Source: Streptomyces caniscabiei (GTDB lineage: Bacteria > Actinomycetota > Actinomycetes > Streptomycetales > Streptomycetaceae). From it: a DNA stretch of 64,000 nt. Under the pieces are notes generated by a model. That model ran no database searches. It was not told the origin of the DNA and saw only the letters and a list, made by a program, of their open reading frames with translations. Below, in pieces: positions 16,156-25,498 of this stretch. Each line of letters begins with the position of its first letter. The first letter of the stretch is position 1. The DNA is taken from contig NZ_JABXWI010000011.1 in assembly GCF_014930365.1 (NCBI RefSeq), forward strand, positions 360,867-424,866. The letters run 5' to 3'. The position numbers and the translations under genes were made by a program.

Positions 16156-19100
16156 ATGGCCGCCGTGTACGAGAGTCCTGACCTGACGCTGCTCGACGGG
16201 GAGCTGGCCGAGGCGGCCGGGCGGTTCGGCGGTGCGGCGCGTTTCTCGGCCGGTCCCGCGGCCTCCCCCCGCACGCTCGTCGACGTCTTCGAGGCGTCCG
16301 TGCGGTCCTACCCGGACGAGCCCGCGCTGGACGACGGCAAGCGGCGGCTGACCTATCGCGCGCTGGCCGTCGAGGTGGAGCACCTGCGGAGACGGCTGGG
16401 AGCCGCCGGCGTCGGGCTCGGGGACCGGGTCGGGGTGCGGGTGCCGTCCGGCACCAACGAGCTGTATGTCGCGATCCTCGCGGTGCTGGCCGCCGGGGCC
16501 GCCTATGTCCCCGTCGACGCCGAGGACCCCGACGAGCGGGCCGAGCTGGTGTTCGGCGAGGCCGAGGTACGGGCGGTCGTCGGGGCCGGGCACGAACTGA
16601 CGGCGCACGGCGCGTCCGGCTACCCCGCCACGCGGCCCGGCGTCGAGCACGACGCGTGGATCATCTTCACCTCCGGGTCGACCGGCAAGCCCAAGGGGGT
16701 GGCCGTCAGCCATCGCAGCGCCGCCGCGTTCGTGGACGCCGAGGCGGCGCTGTTCCTGACCGAGGAGCCGATCGGCCCCGGGGACCGGGTGATGGCCGGG
16801 CTGTCCGTGGCCTTCGACGCGTCCTGCGAGGAGATGTGGCTGGCCTGGCGGTACGGCGCCTGTCTGGTGCCGGTGCCGCGCGCGCAGGTCAGGAGCGGCG
16901 CGGATCTGGGGCCCTGGCTGGTCGAGCAGGAGATCACGGTGGTGTCGACCGTGCCGACGCTGGCCGCGCTGTGGGAGCCCGAGACCCTCAACGACGTACG
17001 GCTGCTGATCTTCGGCGGTGAGGCGTGTCCGCCGGAGCTGGCGCAGCGGCTGGTGACGGAGGGGCGGGAGGTCTGGAACACGTACGGGCCGACCGAGGCC
17101 ACCGTCGTCGCCTGTGCCTCGCTGATGTCCGGCGCGGAGCCGATCCGGATCGGGCTGCCGCTCGACGGGTGGGAGCTGGCCGTCGTGGACGAGGCCGGGG
17201 AACCCGTGCCGATGGGCGGCAGTGGACAGCTGGTGATCGGCGGGGTCGGGCTCGCGCGGTATCTCGACGCCGAGAAGGACGCGGAGAAGTACGCGCCGCT
17301 CCAGTCGCTGGGCTGGGAGCGCGCCTACCGCAGTGGTGACCTGGTGAAGGCTGAGCCCGAGGGGCTGGTCTTCCTCGGGCGGGCCGACGAGCAGATCAAG
17401 CTCGGCGGCCGGCGGATCGAGCTGGGCGAGGTCGACGCCGCGTTGCAGGCCCTGCCCGGAGTCGCGGGCGCCGCGGCGGCCGTACGGACAGCGCGCAGCG
17501 GCAACCAGTTGCTCGTCGGCTATGTGGTCACCCAGGAAGGGTGGGACCACGCGGCGGCCGTGGAGAAGCTGCGGGCCGGGCTGCCGGCCGCGTTGGTGCC
17601 GTTGCTGGCGCCGGTGGCGGAGCTGCCGACCCGGACGTCCGGGAAGGTCGACCGGAACGCGCTGCCGTGGCCGCTCGCGGACCTGGAGACCGCCGGTCCC
17701 GCCGAGGAGCTGTACGGGACCGAGGCGTGGCTCGCCGAGCAGTGGGCCGAGGTGCTGGGGATCCCGGTCGGCGGCGCGGGCGACGACTTCTTCGCCATCG
17801 GCGGGGGCAGTCTGGCCGCCGCGCAGCTGACGACGCGGCTGCGGACCCGGTACCCGAGCGTCGCGGTGGTGGACGTCTACCAGCGGCCCACGCTCAAGAA
17901 GCTGGCCCGGTACCTGGAGGAGTCCGGCGGCGAGGACGGGGCCCGGCGAGCCGTCGTCCCCGTGCCGGCGCGGGCGCGGCTCGTGCAGCTCGCGCTGCTG
18001 CTGCCGCTGTTCACGCTGCTCGGTCTGCGGTGGGTCGTCCCGCTGGCGGCGCTCGGGAATCTGCTCGGCTCGTACGCCTGGCTGCCGACCGCGCCCTGGT
18101 GGGCCGTGGCGGTCGGGGCGGTGCTGCTCTTCACCCCGCCGGGGCGGCTGGCGATCGCGGCGGGCGGGGCACGGCTGCTGCTGCGCGGCGTCGAGCCGGG
18201 CCGGTACCCGCGCGGCGGGAGCGTGCACCTGCGGCTGTGGGCGGCCGAGCGGCTGGCCGAGTTCAGCGGGGCGACCTCGCTGACCGGGGTCTGGCTGGAG
18301 CGGTACGCGCGCGCTCTGGGTGCCAGGGTCGGCGCCGATGTCGATCTGCACGCGCTGCCGCCGGTGACGGGGATGCTGAAGCTCGGGCGGGGCGCGGCGG
18401 TGGAGTCCGAGGTGGACCTCTCCGGGTACTGGATCGACGGGGACCGGCTGGAGATCGGGCCGGTCAAGGTGGGCGCCGGCGCGGTCGTCGGGACGCGGAG
18501 CATGCTGCTGCCGGGGGCCAGGGTCGGCAAGCGGGCCGAGGTGGCGCCCGGGTCGGCCGTGGTCGGCCAGGTTCCCACCGGGCAGCGGTGGGCCGGGGCG
18601 CCCGCGGTCAAGCTGGGCAAGGCGAAGCGGAACTGGCCCAAGCAGCGGCCGCGGCGGGGCCTGATCTGGCGGACGTCGTACGGGGTGACCGGGTTCGGGC
18701 TGACCGCGCTGCCGGTGCTCGCCGGGGTCGCCGCGCTGGTGGTGCTGAGTCTGTTCGTGGACCCGGACGCCGGGCTCGGCGGAGCCCTGCGCGGCGCGGC
18801 GCTCGGGCTGGTGCCGGCCACGCTCGCGTTCGGGGCGGCGTACGCGCTGCTCCTGCTGGTCGCCGTGCGGCTGCTGAGTCTCGGGCTGCGGGAGGGCACG
18901 CATCCCACGCACAGCAGGGTCGGCTGGCAGGCGTGGACGGTCACCCAGCTGATGGACCGGTCGCGCGAGACGCTCTTCCCGCTGTACGCGGGGCTGGTCA
19001 CGCCGGTGTGGCTGCGGCTGCTCGGGATGCGGATCGGCCGGGGCGCGGAGGTGTCGACGGTGCTCGCGCTGCCGAGTCTGACGACGGTCGGGGACGGGGC

Positions 19101-20031
19101 GTTCCTCGCGGACGACACCCTGACCGCGCCGTACGAGCTGGGCGGCGGCTGGATGCGGATCGGGCGGGCGGAGATCGGGCGGCGGGCGTTCCTGGGGAAC
19201 TCCGGGATGACCGCGCCGGGGCGTTCGGTGCCGGACGGCGGTCTGGTGGGGGTGCTGTCGGCGACGCCGAAGAAGGCGAAGAAGGGCAGCTCGTATCTGG
19301 GGCTGCCGCCGGTCAGGCTGCCCCGGGCGGCGGCGGACAGCGACCAGAGCCTCACCTACGAGCCGCCGGCGCGGCTGCTGTGGGCGCGGGCGCTGGTGGA
19401 GCTGTGCCGGATCGTGCCGGTGTTCTGCTCCGCCGGGCTGGCGCTGCTGACGGTGGCGGCGCTGAGCGCGCTGGGCGGCTGGGCGTGGCCGGCGGGCGGC
19501 CTGGTGCTGCTCGCGGCGGGCGTGCTGGCGGGTCTGGTGTCCGTGGTCGCGAAGTGGCTGCTGGTGGGGCGGCACCGCACGGGTGAGCATCCGCTGTGGA
19601 GCGGTTTCGTGTGGCGCAACGAGCTGGCGGACACCTTCGTGGAGGTGCTGGCCGTGCCGTGGCTGGCGGGCGCGGTGCCCGGTACGCCGGTGCTCACCGT
19701 GTGGCTGCGCGGGCTGGGGGCGCGGATCGGCAAGGGGGTGTGGGTCGAGAGTTATTGGCTACCCGAGACCGACCTCGTGACGCTGGGCGACGGGGCCACG
19801 GTGAACCGGGGATGCGTCCTGCAGACCCACCTCTTCCACGACCGGATCTTGCGGACGGATACTGTTGAACTCCGTGAGGGTGCCACCTTGGGCCCGGGCG
19901 GAATCGTCCTGCCCGGCAGTGTGGTCGGGGCCCGCACCACGCTGGGTCCGGCGTCGCTGGTCATGGCCGCGGAGTCCGTTCCCGACGACACCCGGTGGCT
20001 GGGCAACCCGATCGAGTCGTGGCGCCGCTGA
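16156..20031 (+). CDS. Pls/PosA-family membrane peptide synthetase
   Basis: The protein has 1,291 residues from ATG 16156 (GAGGCGAGG upstream). An adenylation domain (about 35-510) has TSGSTGKPKG near 172, TYGPTEATVV near 308, YRSGDLVK near 391 and the catalytic-lysine motif TSGKVDRNALP near 497. A carrier domain follows, with the phosphopantetheine serine in AIGGGSLAAAQL (near 552). About six membrane helices (608 onward) separate three soluble segments with left-handed beta-helix character, the last being GDGATVNRGCV to GNPIESW. This is the architecture of epsilon-poly-lysine synthetase Pls, which polymerises an amino acid through repeated isopeptide bonds. Length is close to Pls. The monomer cannot be read from sequence alone. 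An M1 peptidase gene follows 77 bases later. Confidence 0.88.
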   Translation: MAAVYESPDLTLLDGELAEAAGRFGGAARFSAGPAASPRTLVDVFEASVRSYPDEPALDDGKRRLTYRALAVEVEHLRRRLGAAGVGLGDRVGVRVPSGTNELYVAILAVLAAGAAYVPVDAEDPDERAELVFGEAEVRAVVGAGHELTAHGASGYPATRPGVEHDAWIIFTSGSTGKPKGVAVSHRSAAAFVDAEAALFLTEEPIGPGDRVMAGLSVAFDASCEEMWLAWRYGACLVPVPRAQVRSGADLGPWLVEQEITVVSTVPTLAALWEPETLNDVRLLIFGGEACPPELAQRLVTEGREVWNTYGPTEATVVACASLMSGAEPIRIGLPLDGWELAVVDEAGEPVPMGGSGQLVIGGVGLARYLDAEKDAEKYAPLQSLGWERAYRSGDLVKAEPEGLVFLGRADEQIKLGGRRIELGEVDAALQALPGVAGAAAAVRTARSGNQLLVGYVVTQEGWDHAAAVEKLRAGLPAALVPLLAPVAELPTRTSGKVDRNALPWPLADLETAGPAEELYGTEAWLAEQWAEVLGIPVGGAGDDFFAIGGGSLAAAQLTTRLRTRYPSVAVVDVYQRPTLKKLARYLEESGGEDGARRAVVPVPARARLVQLALLLPLFTLLGLRWVVPLAALGNLLGSYAWLPTAPWWAVAVGAVLLFTPPGRLAIAAGGARLLLRGVEPGRYPRGGSVHLRLWAAERLAEFSGATSLTGVWLERYARALGARVGADVDLHALPPVTGMLKLGRGAAVESEVDLSGYWIDGDRLEIGPVKVGAGAVVGTRSMLLPGARVGKRAEVAPGSAVVGQVPTGQRWAGAPAVKLGKAKRNWPKQRPRRGLIWRTSYGVTGFGLTALPVLAGVAALVVLSLFVDPDAGLGGALRGAALGLVPATLAFGAAYALLLLVAVRLLSLGLREGTHPTHSRVGWQAWTVTQLMDRSRETLFPLYAGLVTPVWLRLLGMRIGRGAEVSTVLALPSLTTVGDGAFLADDTLTAPYELGGGWMRIGRAEIGRRAFLGNSGMTAPGRSVPDGGLVGVLSATPKKAKKGSSYLGLPPVRLPRAAADSDQSLTYEPPARLLWARALVELCRIVPVFCSAGLALLTVAALSALGGWAWPAGGLVLLAAGVLAGLVSVVAKWLLVGRHRTGEHPLWSGFVWRNELADTFVEVLAVPWLAGAVPGTPVLTVWLRGLGARIGKGVWVESYWLPETDLVTLGDGATVNRGCVLQTHLFHDRILRTDTVELREGATLGPGGIVLPGSVVGARTTLGPASLVMAAESVPDDTRWLGNPIESWRR

Positions 20032-20108
20032 ACGCGGCTCGTGCGGCGCCGGGGAACCCGGGGGACGATGGACGTCGTACGAGAGCGGAGCGGGGAGCAG
20101 AAGCGGCA

Positions 20109-21491
20109 GTGGCGGTTGTGCAGTCAGTGGGTCCGGACCCGTACTTCCCGGCGAACGGCGATTCCCGTTACCGGGTGCATCGGTACGAGCTGGCCGTGGA
20201 CTACCGGCCGGGGCCGAACCGGCTGTCGGGCACCGCGCGGCTCAACGCCATAGCGGGCCGGGCCGCGCTCGCCGAGTTCCAGCTGAACCTCGCCGACTTC
20301 AAGATCGGTCGGGTGCGGGTCGACGGGCGGGCGCCGCACTACTCGCACCGGGGCGGCAGGCTGCGGATCCGGCCCGCCAAGCCGATCCGGCCCGGGGCCG
20401 CGTTCACGGTGGAGGTGCACTGGTCGGGCAATCCCAAGCCGGTGAACAGCCCCTGGGGCGGGCTGGGTTGGGAGGAGCTGACGGACGGTGCGCTGGTGGC
20501 GAGCCAGCCGGTGGGGGCGCCGTCCTGGTATCCGTGCAACGACCGGCCCGCCGACAAGGCCTCGTACCAGATCTCGGTGACGACGCCGTCGGCGTACCAG
20601 GTGGTGGCGGGCGGGCGGCTGCTCACGCGTACGGCGAAGGCGTCCACGACGACGTGGGTGTACGAGCAGTCGGCGCCGACGTCGAGCTATCTGGTGGGGC
20701 TGGCGATCGGCCGGTACCAGACGGTGCTGCTGGGCGATCCGGGGCCGGGCGGGGTGCCGCAGCACGGGCACATCCCGGCGCACCTGCTCACCGAGTTCTC
20801 GCGGGACTTCGCGCGGCAGCCCGCCATGATGGAGCTGTTCGAGGAGCTCTTCGGGCCGTACCCGTTCGGGGAGTACGCGGTGGTGGTGACCGAGGAGGAG
20901 CTCGATGTCCCGGTCGAGGCCCAGGGGTTGTCGCTGTTCGGCGCCAACCACGTGGACGGCGCCCGGGGTTCGGAGCGGCTGGTGGCGCACGAGCTGGCGC
21001 ACCAGTGGTTCGGCAACAGCGTCTCCATCGCCGACTGGCGGCACATCTGGCTGAACGAGGGGTTCGCCAAGTACGCCGAGTGGCTGTGGTCGGAGCGTTC
21101 CGGCGGGCGCACGGCGCATCAACTGGCCGCCGCGGCGCACCAGAAGCTCGCCGCGCTGCCGCAGGATCTGCGGTTGGCCGACCCGGGCCGCAAGCTGATG
21201 TTCGACGACCGGCTCTACGAGCGCGGCGGTCTCACCGTCCACGCCGTGCGCTGTGCCCTCGGTGACGAGGCGTTCTTCCGGATGCTGCGCGGCTGGGCGC
21301 CCGTGCACCGCGGCGGTGCCGTGACGACGGCCGGCTTCACGGCGCACGCCGGCCGCTACGCCGACGGTCCGCTGGACGCCCTGTTCCGGGCCTGGCTGCG
21401 GGAGCCGTCGCTGCCGCCCCTGCCCGCCCCGAGGGGCTCCGGGGTCCCGGCACGACCGCCGTATCCGCCGACGAACGCGGGGTCGGCGTAG
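20109..21491 (+). CDS. M1-family metallopeptidase
   Basis: The protein has 460 residues from the GTG at 20109, shorter than classical aminopeptidase N because the C-terminal helical domain is missing. The zinc site is HELAHQWFGN (near residue 294) with the third ligand Glu in IWLNEGFAKYAEW. The usual GAMEN exopeptidase motif is replaced by EAQGLSLFG, so exopeptidase specificity may differ. I see no signal peptide. It lies directly downstream of the Pls/PosA synthetase on the same strand; a poly-amino-acid-degrading partner is plausible but is inference. Confidence 0.88.
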   Translation: MAVVQSVGPDPYFPANGDSRYRVHRYELAVDYRPGPNRLSGTARLNAIAGRAALAEFQLNLADFKIGRVRVDGRAPHYSHRGGRLRIRPAKPIRPGAAFTVEVHWSGNPKPVNSPWGGLGWEELTDGALVASQPVGAPSWYPCNDRPADKASYQISVTTPSAYQVVAGGRLLTRTAKASTTTWVYEQSAPTSSYLVGLAIGRYQTVLLGDPGPGGVPQHGHIPAHLLTEFSRDFARQPAMMELFEELFGPYPFGEYAVVVTEEELDVPVEAQGLSLFGANHVDGARGSERLVAHELAHQWFGNSVSIADWRHIWLNEGFAKYAEWLWSERSGGRTAHQLAAAAHQKLAALPQDLRLADPGRKLMFDDRLYERGGLTVHAVRCALGDEAFFRMLRGWAPVHRGGAVTTAGFTAHAGRYADGPLDALFRAWLREPSLPPLPAPRGSGVPARPPYPPTNAGSA

Positions 21492-21538
21492 CGGCCGGCG
21501 TGCGCGGGGGCGGTCGGGTAGCGGGCACAATGGCGGGC

Positions 21539-21985
21539 ATGTCGTCGCGCCGCAGTGGTTCCAGGGCCAGGTCGAAGAGCGCCTCCGGGGTGTCTTCGCC
21601 GGCCCCTCGCACGTGTCCCTGCGGGCTGGGGAAGACCTACGAGGAGTGCTGCGGGCGGTACCACTCCGGGAGCGCCGGCGCGCCGACCGCCGAGGCCCTG
21701 ATGCGGTCCCGGTACAGCGCGTTCGTCATGCGCGACGAGGCCTATCTGCTGCGCAGCTGGCATCCCCGCACGCGGCCCGCCGACGTCGCCTTCGACACGA
21801 CCATGCGGTGGACCGGCCTGGAGATCCTGGACACCCGGGACGGCTCCGCCTTCCACACCACCGGCACCGTCACCTTCCGTGCCTCGTTCCGGGGCGGCTC
21901 GATGCACGAGCGGAGCCGGTTCGAGCGGGTGGACGGGGCGTGGGTGTACGTGGACGGGGAGTTCCTGGCGGACGACCGGGGTTAG
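21539..21985 (+). CDS. YchJ-family protein (SEC-C-like zinc motif)
   Basis: The protein has about 148 residues. An N-terminal basic tail precedes the UPF0225 metal motif CPCGLGKTYEECCGRYH, and then the conserved LMRSRYSAFV and RTRPADVAFD segments of the YchJ fold. ATG 21539 and an in-frame ATG at 21530 are both possible. A CACAAT sequence at 21526-21531 could be a -10 element giving a leaderless transcript from 21539. The function is not known; related domains bind zinc and often accompany other modules. It is convergent with the GntR-type gene. Confidence 0.85.
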   Translation: MSSRRSGSRARSKSASGVSSPAPRTCPCGLGKTYEECCGRYHSGSAGAPTAEALMRSRYSAFVMRDEAYLLRSWHPRTRPADVAFDTTMRWTGLEILDTRDGSAFHTTGTVTFRASFRGGSMHERSRFERVDGAWVYVDGEFLADDRG

Positions 21986-22002
21986 CGGACCCTCCGTCCC
22001 GG

Positions 22003-22728
22003 TCAACCGGCGGCCGGGGAATGGCCGTTGGGGGCCAGGATGTCCAGTTCCTGGAGGGCGCCGACCGTGATCTCGCGAGTGAGTCGTTCGGCCCGGGGGG
22101 CGTCGTGCTCGCGGATGGCCTCGGCGACCTGGACGTGGAGGGTGACGGCGGCGGGGTCGGGGTCGTGGAACATCACGGCGTGGTGGGTGCGGCCGGCGAG
22201 GACCTCCTCGACGACGTCGCCGAGGCGGGCGAACATCTCGTTGCCGGAGGCGTCGAGGATCAGGCGGTGGAAGGCGACGTCGTGCCGGAGGTAGCCCTCC
22301 AGCTTGTGGCCGCGTGAGTGGGCGACCATGCCGATGGCGCACTCGGTGAGCGCGGCGCACTGCTCGGCGGTGGCGTGGCGCGCGGCGAGGCCGGCGGCGA
22401 TCGGTTCGATCGCGGAGCGCAGGACCGTGAGGGAGCGCAGCTGGCGGGGGCGGTCGGCGCCGTCCAGCCGCCAGCGGATGACCTGCGGGTCGTAGACGTT
22501 CCACTCGGCGGGCGGGCGGACGATCACGCCGACGCGGCGGCGGGACTCGACCAGGTGCATGGACTCCAGCACGCGGACCGCCTCCCGCATCACGGAGCGG
22601 GACACCTCGAAGGTCTGGGCGAGTTCGTCCGTGCGCAGCACGCTGCCCGGAGGGTACTCGCCCGCGGTGATCGCCGGTCCGAGGGTCTCCAGTACTCGGC
22701 CGTGCAGCCCCCGGCCCGGTGTGGTCAT
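22003..22728 (-). CDS. gntR: GntR/FadR-family gluconate operon repressor
   Basis: This 241-residue regulator has a winged-helix N-domain (LRTDELAQTFEVSRSVMREA near residues 31-50) and an FCD ligand domain with probable metal ligands in RHDVAFHRLIL (near 150) and HVQVAEAIREHD (near 200). The neighbouring gluconate kinase and permease suggest that it senses gluconate or its phosphate and represses that operon. Its promoter is shared divergently with the kinase gene. The palindrome AAGTCAGACTT at 22763-22773 is the likely operator and would allow autoregulation. The ATG at 22728 is the first start. Confidence 0.88.
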   Translation of the reverse strand: MTTPGRGLHGRVLETLGPAITAGEYPPGSVLRTDELAQTFEVSRSVMREAVRVLESMHLVESRRRVGVIVRPPAEWNVYDPQVIRWRLDGADRPRQLRSLTVLRSAIEPIAAGLAARHATAEQCAALTECAIGMVAHSRGHKLEGYLRHDVAFHRLILDASGNEMFARLGDVVEEVLAGRTHHAVMFHDPDPAAVTLHVQVAEAIREHDAPRAERLTREITVGALQELDILAPNGHSPAAG

Positions 22729-22762
22729 GGGGTCAGGGTACGAGGAGCGGGGAGTGAAGAAA

Positions 22763-22773
22763 AAGTCAGACTT
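22763..22773. promoter_or_regulatory. Candidate gluconate operator
   Basis: AAGTC-A-GACTT is a perfect palindrome in the only AT-rich patch between the divergent gntR and gntK genes, 35 bases upstream of gntR. Its size and position suit an FCD-type GntR dimer. Confidence 0.55.
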
Positions 22774-22870
22774 AATTGTGTCGGGGGCTTGAATTCGTCG
22801 TACCTAATGGGTTTCAGTGTCGTCGGCGTCGGATGACGTCCCAGATGTCGACGAAGACAGCGAGGTAGTG

Positions 22871-23389
22871 ATGCGAACCCCTCATGTCGTCGTGGTGATG
22901 GGCGTGGCGGGGACCGGGAAGACCACGATCGGTCCCCTGCTCGCGGCCCGGCTCGGCGTTCCCTACGCCGAGGGCGACGACTTCCACCCCGCGGCCAACA
23001 TCGCCAAGATGTCGGCCGGAACACCACTGGACGACACGGACCGGGGGCCGTGGCTGGACGCCATCGGCGCCTGGGCGCACGACCGGGCCGGACTCGGCGG
23101 GGTGGTCAGCTGTTCCGCGTTGAAGCGGGCCTACCGGGACCGGCTGCGGGCCGCGGCGCCCGGAGTCGTCTTCGTGCATCTCGCCGGTGACCGGGCCCTC
23201 GTCGAGGACCGGATGTCACACCGGCAGGGCCACTTCATGCCCACGGCGCTGCTCGACTCGCAGTTCGCCACGCTCCAGCCGCTGGAGGCGGACGAGGCGG
23301 GCGTCACGGTCGACGTGTCGGGCGCGCCCGAGGAGATCGCCGAGCGGGCGGTCACCGCGCTGCGGGAGTCGGATCCGGCGTCGTCGTAG
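22871..23389 (+). CDS. gntK: Gluconokinase
   Basis: This 172-residue P-loop kinase phosphorylates D-gluconate to 6-phosphogluconate for the pentose phosphate pathway. The Walker A motif GVAGTGKTT is at about residues 10-18, followed by EGDDFHPAANIAKMSAGTPL with substrate-site residues and SALKRAYRDRLR. The ATG at 22871 has GAGG five bases upstream; a GTG at 22868 is adjacent. It is the first gene of the gluconate operon, 69 bases before the permease. Confidence 0.94.
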   Translation: MRTPHVVVVMGVAGTGKTTIGPLLAARLGVPYAEGDDFHPAANIAKMSAGTPLDDTDRGPWLDAIGAWAHDRAGLGGVVSCSALKRAYRDRLRAAAPGVVFVHLAGDRALVEDRMSHRQGHFMPTALLDSQFATLQPLEADEAGVTVDVSGAPEEIAERAVTALRESDPASS

Positions 23390-23458
23390 GCCCTCGGCCC
23401 GTCGTCTTCCTTCCCCCACCCCTCACCTCCCCCGAAACCCACCCACCAAGGAATCACC

Positions 23459-24856
23459 GTGACCAGACTCAACGTCGAGCTGCTGGCAGCGGACCCCGTC
23501 GAGCCGATCACCTCGGCGGGGCACGCACAGCTGGGCATCGCCGTACTGGCGGGCATCGCCGTGATCGTCGTGCTCATCACCAGGTTCAAGGTGCACGCCT
23601 TCCTGGCGCTGACCATCGGCTCGCTCGCGCTCGGCGCGTTCGCCGGGGCCCCGCTGGACAAGGCGATCGCCAGCTTCACCACCGGCCTCGGGACGACCGT
23701 GGCCGGGGTCGGTGTGCTCATCGCGCTCGGCGCGATCCTCGGCAAACTGCTGGCGGACTCCGGGGGCGCCGACCAGATCGTCGACACGATCCTCGCGAAG
23801 GCCGGCGGGCGGGCGATGCCCTGGGCGATGGTGCTGATCGCCTCGGTGATCGGGCTGCCGCTGTTCTTCGAGGTCGGGATCGTGCTGCTGATCCCGGTCG
23901 TGCTGATGGTCGCCAAGCGCGGCAACTACTCGCTGATGCGCATCGGCATCCCGGCCCTCGCCGGTCTGTCCGTGATGCACGGCCTGATCCCGCCGCACCC
24001 CGGCCCGCTGGTCGCGATCGACGCCGTGGGGGCCAACCTGGGCGTGACGCTGGCGCTGGGGCTGGTCGTCGCGATACCGACCGTGATCATCGCCGGGCCG
24101 CTGTTCTCGAAGTACGCGGCCCGCTGGGTGGACGTGCCGGTGCCCGAGCGGATGATTCCGCCGCGCGCCTCGGAGGAGCTGGAGAAGCGGCCCGGGTTCG
24201 GCGCGACCATCGCGACGGTGCTGCTGCCGGTGGTGCTGATGCTGGCCAAGGCGCTCGTGGACATCGTCGTGGACGATCCCGAGAACATGGTCCAGCGGGT
24301 CTTCGACGTGGCCGGCTCGCCGCTGATCGCGCTGCTCGCGGCCGTCATCGTGGGCATGTTCACGCTGGGGCGGGCGGCCGGGTTCACCAAGGAGCGGTTG
24401 GGGTCGACCGTCGAGAAGTCCCTCGCGCCGATCGCGGGCATCCTGCTGATCGTCGGCGCGGGCGGCGGCTTCAAGCAGACGCTCATCGACTCCGGGGTCG
24501 GGCGGATGATCCTGGAGATCTCCGAGGACTGGTCGATCCCCGCGCTCGTGCTGGCCTGGCTGATCGCGGTGGCGATCCGGCTGGCGACCGGGTCGGCCAC
24601 GGTCGCCACGATCTCGGCGGCGGGCCTGGTGGCGCCGCTGGCCGCGGACATGTCGACGGCCCACACCGCCCTGCTCGTCCTCGCCATCGGCGCGGGCTCC
24701 CTCTTCTTCAGCCACGTCAACGACGCGGGCTTCTGGATGGTGAAGGAGTACTTCGGGATGAGCGTCGGCCAGACCATCAAGACCTGGTCGGTGATGGAGA
24801 CGATCATCTCGGTGGTCGCCGGGGCGATCGTGCTGCTGTTGTCCCTGGTGATCTAG
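23459..24856 (+). CDS. gntP: GntP-family gluconate:H+ symporter
   Basis: The 465-residue membrane protein has about 12-14 hydrophobic helices and belongs to the GntP family that imports gluconate and related acids with protons. Conserved features include HGLIPPHPGPL (near residue 180), FFSHVNDAGFWMVKEYFG (near 417) and a C-terminal TWSVMETIISV. The GTG start has AAGGA upstream. Together with the upstream kinase and divergent repressor it makes a complete gluconate uptake unit. Confidence 0.94.
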   Translation: MTRLNVELLAADPVEPITSAGHAQLGIAVLAGIAVIVVLITRFKVHAFLALTIGSLALGAFAGAPLDKAIASFTTGLGTTVAGVGVLIALGAILGKLLADSGGADQIVDTILAKAGGRAMPWAMVLIASVIGLPLFFEVGIVLLIPVVLMVAKRGNYSLMRIGIPALAGLSVMHGLIPPHPGPLVAIDAVGANLGVTLALGLVVAIPTVIIAGPLFSKYAARWVDVPVPERMIPPRASEELEKRPGFGATIATVLLPVVLMLAKALVDIVVDDPENMVQRVFDVAGSPLIALLAAVIVGMFTLGRAAGFTKERLGSTVEKSLAPIAGILLIVGAGGGFKQTLIDSGVGRMILEISEDWSIPALVLAWLIAVAIRLATGSATVATISAAGLVAPLAADMSTAHTALLVLAIGAGSLFFSHVNDAGFWMVKEYFGMSVGQTIKTWSVMETIISVVAGAIVLLLSLVI

Positions 24857-24926
24857 CCCCGCGTCCGCGGGCGTCGCGGCGGATAGGATCTCGGGCCGGG
24901 CGAACGCGTGATCGACGGGGGGCAGG

Positions 24927-25451
24927 GTGCCGTACTTGGGGCCGTTGGAGCTGGTCGGGGACCGTTGGGTCATCGGGGATCCGAAGCGCGAGAGAGGCCT
25001 GTGCGTGGTGCTCACCGCCGAAGGCGTCGAGCACCACGAGCGGGATGTGCCGGAACCGCTGGTCTTCGTCCCGTGGACCAGGTTCGTGAGTGCCGGGGTG
25101 ACCGCCGCCTACAAGGCGTGGCAGACCACACGCACCGCGGGCGTCCTCGACGCGCTCGGCGGGAGCCGCATGGAGTCCGGGCCCGACGGCTGTGCCGTCG
25201 GCGGATATCTGCGCCATCCGTACGAGGACTGGTCCGTGCGCTACACCCACCACGAGCGCGGGTACACGAGCGCCCATGTCTTCCTCCTGAAAGCGCTGTT
25301 CCGGAAGACGTCCGAGGCCAAGGCGCTGCGCCGTCTCGGCGATCCGGAGTGGCTGGGCGCGGCGGTCGACCGGCTGGCGCCCCTCCCCCTGTGGTGGGCG
25401 CCCAAGGTCAACCGGCAGGTGAGCGCGATCATCGAGGATCTCGGCACCTGA
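24927..25451 (+). CDS. Conserved hypothetical protein
   Basis: The protein has 174 residues from the GTG at 24927. It has no signal peptide or membrane helix. The N-terminal third (LGPLELVGDRWVIGDPKRER) and a central VPWTRFVSAGVTAAYKAW look like a soluble alpha/beta domain with a basic C-terminal half. I do not recognise the family; similar proteins seem to occur only in streptomycetes. It follows gntP by 70 bases but its role in gluconate use is not supported. It is convergent with the cytochrome gene. Confidence 0.7.
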   Translation: MPYLGPLELVGDRWVIGDPKRERGLCVVLTAEGVEHHERDVPEPLVFVPWTRFVSAGVTAAYKAWQTTRTAGVLDALGGSRMESGPDGCAVGGYLRHPYEDWSVRYTHHERGYTSAHVFLLKALFRKTSEAKALRRLGDPEWLGAAVDRLAPLPLWWAPKVNRQVSAIIEDLGT

Positions 25452-25498
25452 CGGGACGCCGTATCGGGCTCAGGGTCACGGGGCGGCGGCCCACGGTT

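Noticed and set aside
16042..19590. A 1,182-codon open frame antisense to the Pls/PosA gene
   Set aside because: It is a by-product of GC-rich codon use in the synthetase; its composition is Pro/Arg/Gln-rich with no domain and no ribosome site.
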